23,605 nt of DNA from Chara braunii (lineage: Eukaryota; Streptophyta; Charophyceae; Charales; Characeae). Position 1 is the first letter of the stretch, and each line of letters opens with the position of its first letter. This document shows, piece by piece, positions 17,339 through 23,605 of the stretch. The DNA lies in NCBI GenBank assembly GCA_003427395.1, contig BFEA01000180.1, forward strand, positions 1,873,815-1,897,419, in the 5' to 3' direction. Made by a program: the position numbers and the translations under genes. The notes beneath the pieces are model-generated. The model had not been told where the DNA came from. It saw only the letters and a list, made by a program, of their open reading frames with translations, and did not search any database.

Positions 17339-18084
17339 AATGAACCTGGCACGATATCCCGCCCGGGTTCATTCACCCCTCGAATGCCTCCGCCTCAGTT
17401 CCCGACTCCCCTCGACACCGCGCCCATCTGGTATTCAGTCTGCTGGCTGCACTTGGCCAGCCTCCTTCCCATCCCCTCACTGCATCTGAATGCACCTAGC
17501 GGGACCCCGCGCCCAGGTTCAGCCCCCACTGTGCTATGGCTTCATCCCCACCACGCATCGCTGCCCGACGCACTACCTACCCACTGTCGCCTGGTGCCGC
17601 CCGTTTCGTTCCCTCACCGCGTTAGCATCCGTCACCGGCTTGCGGCCTCGCTCCGCCTGTCGCCCACTTAATGCTGCCCAGCCCGCCTACCACCTGTGAC
17701 CTACAGGTATGTTGACGCCTCCGCCCTTGCCCCGCACGTATCTGCCACAGTCCCTCGCCCCGATTCGCCCTCTGCTGCACCACTGCTCCGTCTGCTGCAG
17801 GCGTCCCGAACTGCGCCGACGAACTACCGAATGCTGAGCAAAAAGCATTCGGTCGTCGGGTCGTCCTCCATTTATATGGGTCGTCCCTAGCGCAGGGACC
17901 GTGCTAACCTTCTCTGTAGCGTCCTAGTTTTAACAGATGTCCCGAAGGACTCGACCGGGGCAATCCCCCGCAGCATTCCAAAGGCCACACGGCCTTTACC
18001 TCGCCCCACTGGTGGGGGGCAGATACGGCCCAGTTTATTCTGCGTAAGAACCCGACCTGGTCCGCGTCCGGGTTCAATCCCGGA
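17339..18084. repeat. Second string of hairpins
   Basis: 17339-17373: AATGAACC with GGTTCATT, extendable to about 12 bp. 17826-17853: ACCGAATGCT, eight-base loop, AGCATTCGGT (10 bp perfect), extendable outward past a four-base bulge by GCCGACG with CGTCGGG. 17980-17997: AAAGGCC, loop ACAC, GGCCTTT. 18004-18017: CCCCAC with GTGGGG. 18067-18084: TCCGGG, loop TTCAAT, CCCGGA. Between them is C-rich DNA whose open frame at 17216-17671 shows no motif. Confidence 0.72.
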
Positions 18085-19183
18085 TTCGCATATATCCCCG
18101 GACAACGGTCGTATGAACCCCTGCTATACCACCCAATTCTTCATAGCTATCCCGTGGGGCATTGGCCGGAGCCGCGCCCTGCTACACTTCAAGGCGTGCG
18201 CGAGCTCAGACTCTGCGCGGACCCACACTCCAATCACTTATGGCCACCCTCGCCGGCCAAGCTCACATTCCCGCTGTTCGGGCACGAAACCGGTGTCGAC
18301 GCCTTGATGGAATCTAACCTAAACATACGGATAAAAAATGTATAAACCATAATATTATAATATTAATAAAACCAAAAGCTGGGAAAGCTATCGAGACGGC
18401 GCACAGGGCCTACCAACGTTCCCTTAGTACTACGGGGCGGGTCCGCAAATCGGGCGCCTCTCCTAAACGAAGGGGGATAGCCCCGTCGGGCCCTCAACCC
18501 CTTCCTGCTGCTCCGCTGCTCTCGCGCCGTTCTACGTCGAACCATCTACCGCACAAGGTCGCGCCGTCGCTGTCGATGTCGTCGTCTCCCGTATGTACGC
18601 ACAGGTCACAGGCAAGCACACCAGTCAACGAGACATAATCCTTTTAACCCTTATTTAATCAGGAGAAACCACTCGTGGCCGGCGATCACGCCGACCCTTC
18701 AACCATCAACAAGCAAAAGGATTACGCGCACCTCAAAAACCCGCGCGCCCACACACCCCATGTTCTAGTCAACCATCCAGCCAACATAAATCTCGGGCGC
18801 GGCCGCACTTAGCGCGGTATACTTAACCTTTAGTTCAGACTTATTTTCTGTCGCTTGCAAAAACCAGGGCGGATACCCTTGTAAGGATATTCCCGCCGAC
18901 AGCTTACCGGACCATATTAACCGACGTCCCCGTCGCTTCGCCAAATCAGAAAGCTATAAATCCATCCACACTCCAAATGCTGACGAGAAACGAGCCAACC
19001 CGATTAGCCGACAAACATAGGGTAGAGGCCTCCATCAAACCATGCCTTCACAACTATATGCTGCCAGGTTTCTAACCCGGGCTTCTCACCGCCCAGAAAT
19101 TAGGACGCTGACAGCATAAGCTCCAAAGACCCTCCCAATCATCCCCTCCCTGGTCCTAGACAACCTTCGGCTTCTCGTTGGGT
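18085..19183. other. Spacer, no gene recognised
   Basis: About 1.1 kb. The only structure noted is 18868-18897, where GGCGG pairs with CCGCC around CCTT paired with AAGG, plus a short AT-rich stretch at 18345-18370 and TATGCTG with CAGCATA around 19060-19120. Confidence 0.4.
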
Positions 19184-19475
19184 GTCCCTAGTCCTGGCAA
19201 AAACTAGGGACGCGGGCCTTAATCGAGACCTTTGAAAGCATTATCGCCTTCCTTCTCAAAATTTCTCGCAATCAAATACATATAGGTATATATGTATACT
19301 TAATATCCGCTCAGCTCTTTCTGCAGTCTAGTACAGAAAAGGCTAAGTCTCCACCTCGGCCCACCATAGCCTGGCTGATCAGACCAGGACCACGACCCAC
19401 CACATTGTTATTTAACGGCAGTACCCTCGTTGGTTAAACAACGATAAGTTTTTTCCTGATAAGCATTCAATCAGG
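19184..19475. repeat. Three perfect hairpins
   Basis: 19184-19211: GTCCCTAGT, ten-base loop, ACTAGGGAC (9 bp). 19427-19444: TCGTTG, loop GTTAAA, CAACGA. 19454-19476: TCCTGAT, nine-base loop, ATCAGGA. Confidence 0.7.
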
Positions 19476-19476
19476 A

Positions 19477-20038
19477 TTTCCCCCAAAAATTATCAACCAT
19501 CACTATCCCGTGGAGTAATTTCACTAGGGCGGGCAACCCCCCTTAACCTCTTACCCGGCGGTCCCGCAGCCAGGTTGCGCCGGCTAGCAACCATCCAATG
19601 GGGTTACGCCCTAGAGGTACTAACCTTTACCGTTTAGCTTAACATTCCTCAATATGTCCCAGAACTAGCACAAGTGGTTAGACGGAGCGTCGCAAAACAG
19701 AATCACAAGCCCACTACGCGATCACGCAGGGGTCTGAAGGCATTTACCAACCCTTCCACAATAGGCATGACATCCTTCGCACGCTCACAAACAAAATCAC
19801 CGCTAGGTCCACCAGGCCGCGAGCCCTGACTTGATCAGAGCCAGCAACCACCCATCCTGAGACATCTCTCGCCCTTCACTCATTGCGACCTTCTCAAACA
19901 TTCCAAGCAAATATGGCCCTTTTCGTCAGACTTTATTACTCATCAGACAACTTATCATGCCATCAATCAATTTACTCACCTTTGAAGGTGAGTCTTCCAA
20001 CAACCAAAATCATCCCCCTTTTTCAAAATCCAATGGGC
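19477..20038. other. Spacer, nothing recognised
   Basis: About 560 bases without a recognised gene, RNA or repeat. Confidence 0.4.
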
Positions 20039-20200
20039 TCTCATCACAGAACAAAACATCCCCTCCTCCAAAAATCCGAGGGGGTCTCATCACAGTACAC
20101 AACATCACAAAACATCCCCTTCTCCAAAATCCAAGGGACTCTCATCATAAAACAAACATCACTGAGAGACCATCTTATGGGTCCTCATCATAGCTTAAGC
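20039..20200. repeat. Degenerate tandem repeat, about 50 bp, three to four copies
   Basis: TCTCATCACA-type words at about 20040, 20087 and 20141 are each followed by an AAACATC word. The first two copies continue with TCCCCTYCTCCAAAA and end in an AAGGGACTC- or GAGGGGGTC-like word. A last partial copy starts near 20187. Confidence 0.6.
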
Positions 20201-21032
20201 AAACAACAACCAGCATGGTAAGCATTAGAGTCTCAATGACTCGTAAATCCCGTAGGATTCTCACATCTCTTCACGAAAAACAGACTGCTCTTCCTCTCCT
20301 TATACCCGGCCCCATCATCCGTCTGAAGGCACACCGCACGAGTATACCAAAGGGAAGACAGTTCATTTATATTCACATTCACAAAATACAAGTTACATGA
20401 GATGTTTCTCACACATCTCTCACACATAACCATCACATATCAGGATAAAACCACACAAGTGAGAGTGATAGTGATCGTCACAAAAACCAAGCCTTATAGG
20501 GTCTCAACTCGATATGTACACAAGGATAAAACGTCTCTCTCAAAAACAACATAGGTACCCAACCCTCACGTCCTACTCTGCTGAGTAGCCCATGTCCCGA
20601 ACACACGAGTATCTCGGAATATACCCAATCATACACAAAGTTCACAGCATGCGAGTCTATCCCAACACACCACCACATCACACATTTGGACGCAACCACC
20701 TAAATCACTCCAAAAAAAGAACAAATGATTCGTCCAGTACTACACTCTGCCTATGTACAGACGGGCAAGGTAGTCATGGCTACACCTAGATATGCAAATA
20801 TCTAGCTTAGTCTCTATATACAAAAAAAACTTGATCCTATTGACGTATAGGCGACACCGTCCCCACCCACTCATTATCTCCTGGCCTCACCCATATGGTT
20901 GAGTTTTTACTCCTATCTACAACCCATGTTACTTTACCAGACCATTATTGTGAGGGTTTCTCTCCAATTTGTTTTCCCTCTCCCACAATCAACTCCCACT
21001 GTCTAAGGCACCTAGGCTCAACGCCTCTACCT
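20201..21032. other. Spacer downstream of element C gag
   Basis: No protease or reverse transcriptase motif is visible on the minus strand, where pol would be expected. Perfect hairpins lie at 20573-20588 (CTACTC, loop TGCT, GAGTAG) and 20786-20805 (CTAGATAT, loop GCAA, ATATCTAG). A minus-strand purine run near 20965-20995 (GTGGGAGAGGGAAAA) resembles a polypurine tract but no LTR follows. Confidence 0.45.
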
Positions 21033-22000
21033 TCAGTTAAGTTTAGACTGTATCGGGCCGGTCGCGTTCCTTTCCCTATCGCCCCTCTCCTTTTCTTCCC
21101 TTCGGGCTTGTCTCGCTTTCTTACATCTGCGAGGTGTATGGCCGACCTCCCCACAAAAATCACATACTACCTTCGACCACCGATCTCGCATTCTCTTCTT
21201 TCTGCGCCCCATCCAGCTCCCTTTTTCCACCACACTTCCTTGTGACTCTTGTCGCACAGGGGTAGAAGATGGCCCTGCCGACTGAGCCTCTGATGACCAG
21301 CGAGATTCACACTCCTCTTCTTCCTCAACTGCCCTCTTGCCTTCATCTGTCTTCTCGTAATCCCTCAACTTCTTTCTTTTCCTCGCCTCACGCAGAACAT
21401 AGCAGAGGTGCTGATCAAAGTCTCCTTTTATAAAGTTCTCTCGTACCTTGTCCCATATCAGTCTTCCTCCTACCCCACGAATCAGGCTCCGACAACGCCC
21501 AAACCTTATGTGAAGCACGCGCATATTCTGGCAGAAATTGTCCCGCCGATGCATAATCATATCGCTCCATCTTCTCAAGATCATCCCTGGTCAACTGCTC
21601 CTCACCCAGTCGATACTTACTTCTCATGTCATTACGAAACCTCTCCCATGATGAGTTTGCTGTTCCGATCAATTCGCCGACTTCCTCCTTCAGGTCTACA
21701 TGGATAAACTTTACGACCTCCTTTAACACCTACTCCTCATCCCATTCGCGTAGAGATGCCAACTGTTCGACTTAATCGAGGAAGTCTGAGACATGACAAA
21801 CATTGAAGAGGCCAATCTCCACTTTGGGCACGTTCGCTCTCTCTCAATCCCGCATATTAGGCAAATACGTGGGCTCCTTGACCCCACCCCTCTCTCGCAG
21901 GCCTTCCATCACGGATTCCTTCGATTCCCTCTCCTGTTGGACAAATAACAATTGATTAGGATCGAGACCCGAGAAGGACTACGCATCCAAACATAGTCTA
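21033..22000 (-). pseudogene. gag of element C with intact zinc knuckle but several stops
   Basis: A Ty3/gypsy-type Gag remnant, the RNA-binding particle protein. From the right, the frame shows FSGLDPNQLLFVQQE and a charged segment, then KVEIGLFNVCHVSDF. A capsid-type core with SSWERFRNDMRSKYRL, LTRDDLEKME and FLPEYARASHKVWALSEPD follows. After a frameshift near 21470 comes IWDKVRENFIKGDFD, an acidic stretch (EEEEE) and a basic stretch. The nucleocapsid knuckle CDFCGEVGHTPRRC (21123-21164) has all four ligands in CX2CX4HX4C spacing, followed by a basic tail. In-frame stops are TAG 21979-21981, TGA 21844-21846, TAA 21772-21774 and TAG 21730-21732. The gag stop is near 21033. Nothing like protease follows. 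ORF1 ends just upstream in a different frame. Confidence 0.78.
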
Positions 22001-22735
22001 CCACGACAAGCTTACACCTACACTCGCTCTTGCAACACCCGTATGCGATGTACACTTTATATAGACAGGGTCCCTTACGGCTGACTGTAGGCAGATAGTA
22101 GCAAACACTACTACGTCAAGCATGAGGACGACCATAGCTAAGCCAAAAACTAATGCACTTAGTGAGACGGCGAAAACCCCCTCCTAATGGACCACTGCTG
22201 CTCGAAACTCATCTCAGTCTTCAATCTCCTTATTTGGGTCATGAGCAATGGCGTATACGTCAACTACATTGGCCGCGTGTCTGAGCCACTGACTAGAAGG
22301 TGAGAATTTCGGGTTTAAGTATAGACCGTATACCAGTTCACATGTATAGCGCCCATACTCCCAGTGTCGCACCCTTAGGGCAGCTTCAGCCGCCGCCTCT
22401 ACCCCCACCTGCCCACCAAAGCTCTTCTCTACGAGCAATTTAGGCAGGGTGACTCGCAGCGGAGCAGACAGAAGCGCGAACTCTCCAACGCACTTAACCT
22501 CTACATGGGTTAGCACTCGCTCTTCCCCATCACGGGACACTTCCCTCGCCCATTTAGTTGCGGCTGCCTCGGCTACCCTCAGAGGCCTAGCGAGCAGGCT
22601 TCCGTGCCCACGCGCCAACTCTATCCCATGCTCGACCCAAAACGTGGCTGAGGCATACAGGGTCACCCTTATAATTGCGCATTCCTGCTGATCATCGAAC
22701 CCAGACTCGATCCAGACAAAGATGTCCGTGTTCAT
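21998..22735 (-). pseudogene. ORF1 upstream of gag, unknown protein with hydrophobic end
   Basis: A minus-strand frame begins with ATG at 22735 (MNTDIFVWIESGFDDQQ) and runs 173 codons to TGA at 22214-22216. The same frame continues past this and a TAG at 22184-22186 into a strongly hydrophobic stretch of about 30 residues (22180-22088, VSLSALVFGLAMVVLM...), likely membrane-spanning, then a short tail to TAG at 21998-22000. The central part is Ala/Arg/Glu-rich and I recognise no domain. It lies between primer site and gag, where Tat/Ogre-type plant elements carry an additional ORF, but I cannot claim homology. Whether the hydrophobic end belonged to the same protein depends on whether the two stops are secondary. 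It could also be a captured host fragment. Confidence 0.4.
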
Positions 22736-23055
22736 CAGTATGCCCCATCATGACGAGAAGTACTCTCCTGCTCTGACCCGCCTGGGTAAAGCCACCTCGA
22801 GCCCTCCCTCTTTTTCAACTGGCCCGAGCATACGCGGGTCTTTCCTTGCCTAAGGCATCCTGAGTTGCCTTTGCTTTGTCTGGGTTCTGCCCATCACATA
22901 CAAATGTCCAGCATATGCCTTTCGTTATTAAACTGACAATCCCTACCCTTCTCGAGCCAATCGCTCATACAAGCCTATCAAAACTCCTCATTTCCCTATT
23001 TCCCACTTCCATACCCGAATGTCGTTCCACCAGGGACAACGGTAGGCAACCGTTA
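22736..23055 (-). other. Leader of element C
   Basis: About 320 bases between primer site and ORF1, without a recognised motif. The minus-strand frame upstream of the ORF1 ATG soon closes. Confidence 0.45.
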
Positions 23056-23073
23056 TCCCCGGCAACGGCGCCA
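23056..23073 (-). other. Primer-binding site, tRNA-Asp type, element C
   Basis: On the minus strand this reads TGGCGCCGTTGCCGGGGA, identical to the site of element B. It is separated by two bases from an LTR ending TCGACA. Confidence 0.88.
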
Positions 23074-23075
23074 CC

Positions 23076-23440
23076 TGTCGAGCGCATCGGTCCGGCACCG
23101 CATCAGGGCAGCGCGGGACCCTACTGGCCACGTCACGCAGGAGTTGGTTTAAATCGTTTGTCGCAGATAATACATGTGGAGCTTCCGTAGGCCGCTCCGA
23201 CCGAGTGCGCCAGCCATACCTCTCGCGAGCCCCTACGACAGGATAGGGCCTACGCGAGGCACGACTTACCTACACCTTACGAGAGTTGTCACCTCCCTTC
23301 GGTGGGCGTATCCCCGCCGAGCTGCCCATCCACAGTATGAAAGATAATCAGTTGCAATCGAAGAGGTGGACCAGACGAGGGCGTTTCTCGTTCGCTGTAG
23401 CATAGGGGGTACGCGCGGTAATACGCCTTTATCGGACCCG
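23076..23440 (-). repeat. 5' LTR of element C, 365 bp
   Basis: The inner end (TGTCGA in plus orientation) is fixed by the primer site, the outer end by loss of similarity to 11553-11685. The outer terminus reads CG where the other copy reads CA. No clear TATA box or polyadenylation signal was identified inside. Confidence 0.75.
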
Positions 23441-23605
23441 TTGTCAGGCGGCCACAAGTAGTGCGCCGCCTGAAAACGGCAGTTTAGGGGTTTAGGCTCA
23501 GGGTTAAGTCCGCGTTTTGACAGTGCTTTGGGATGACCGGGCTGCAGGAATTATGAGTACTCAGGGTACCCCTGATTCTGGGCGCACTGGATTTTAAGAG
23601 TGACC
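23441..23605. other. Right flank with a 9-bp hairpin
   Basis: Immediately outside the LTR, TCAGGCGGC (23444-23452) pairs perfectly with GCCGCCTGA (23465-23473) across 12 bases. The rest shows no gene. Confidence 0.55.

Larger units (their letters stand above)
11553..23440 (-). mobile_element. Element C: large LTR element with gag and no visible pol
   Basis: Reading on the minus strand: LTR (23440-23076), tRNA-Asp primer site, leader, ORF1 remnant, gag remnant with intact zinc knuckle, about 9 kb of non-coding hairpin-rich DNA, then a partial second copy of the same LTR in the same orientation. Protease, reverse transcriptase and integrase are not seen in any frame, so it is either a non-autonomous gag-only derivative or was gutted by insertions. 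Doubts remain: the second LTR copy is cut by the gap and no polypurine tract adjoins it, so pairing of the two LTRs is not proven. Confidence 0.5.

Noticed and set aside
17216-17671. 151-codon Pro-rich plus-strand ORF
   Set aside because: Composition simply reflects C-rich DNA; no domain, conserved motif or promoter is visible, and hairpin repeats run through it.
18030-18095. tRNA gene or tRNA-derived SINE (GGGTTCAATCC resembles a B box, ACGGCCCAGT an A box)
   Set aside because: The T-arm does not pair with standard geometry, no acceptor stem or anticodon arm can be drawn, and a 6-bp hairpin explains the B-box-like word.
20960-21000. Polypurine tract marking a 3' LTR just after element C gag
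   Set aside because: A purine run exists on the minus strand, but no TG-starting repeat of the known LTR follows it.

Overview
The window looks like nuclear DNA of a large, repeat-rich eukaryote, most likely a land plant. No cellular gene could be supported on either strand. The plant assignment is inferred from three things. The left element has an LTR end plus a tRNA-iMet-type primer site (TGGTATCGGAGC, one base off the common plant site). Two other elements have an 18-base primer site matching the 3' end of plant-type tRNA-Asp. Gag and protease are of the Ty3/gypsy type. A non-plant host is not excluded.

Layout. (A) 1 to about 10 kb, minus strand: a decayed Ty3/gypsy retrotransposon. In its reading direction it shows an LTR end (from 9508), primer site (9495-9506), a leader of about 1.8 kb, the N-terminal and middle parts of gag (7727-6188), a foreign block (6187-1860), the zinc-knuckle part of gag (1859-1035), then aspartic protease and the start of pol, running off the left edge. 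(B) 4389-6187, plus strand: a 1.8 kb TRIM-like element with two 289-bp LTRs and a tRNA-Asp primer site, in the block that splits gag. The rest of that block (1860-4388) is GC-rich tandem repeat, including an 11-copy 31-bp array with four-unit higher-order structure. (C) 11553-23440, minus strand: an element with a 365-bp LTR and tRNA-Asp primer site at the right, an extra ORF upstream of gag, and a gag with an intact CCHC knuckle. No pol is visible; about 9 kb of non-coding DNA leads to a second partial LTR copy next to an assembly gap (11374-11552).

The most unusual content is structural. The non-coding DNA is packed with short, often perfect inverted repeats of unrelated sequence. One array (14128-14816) has eight copies of a conserved 20-base core flanked by arms that differ between copies but, in several, still pair with each other. 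A second hairpin family (TTTCGGCAGC...) occurs as five tandem units at 13.3-13.8 kb and again as two units in the leader of element A. These arrays are the best candidates for something undescribed: either a structured RNA or DNA module carried by retroelements, or the footprint of a mutational process that keeps palindromes perfect.

Recognisable coding parts are broken by stops and frameshifts. Nothing here appears able to make a complete protein, except possibly a 48-residue ORF at 9300-9446 of unknown meaning. All coordinates, alignments and pairings were read by eye.
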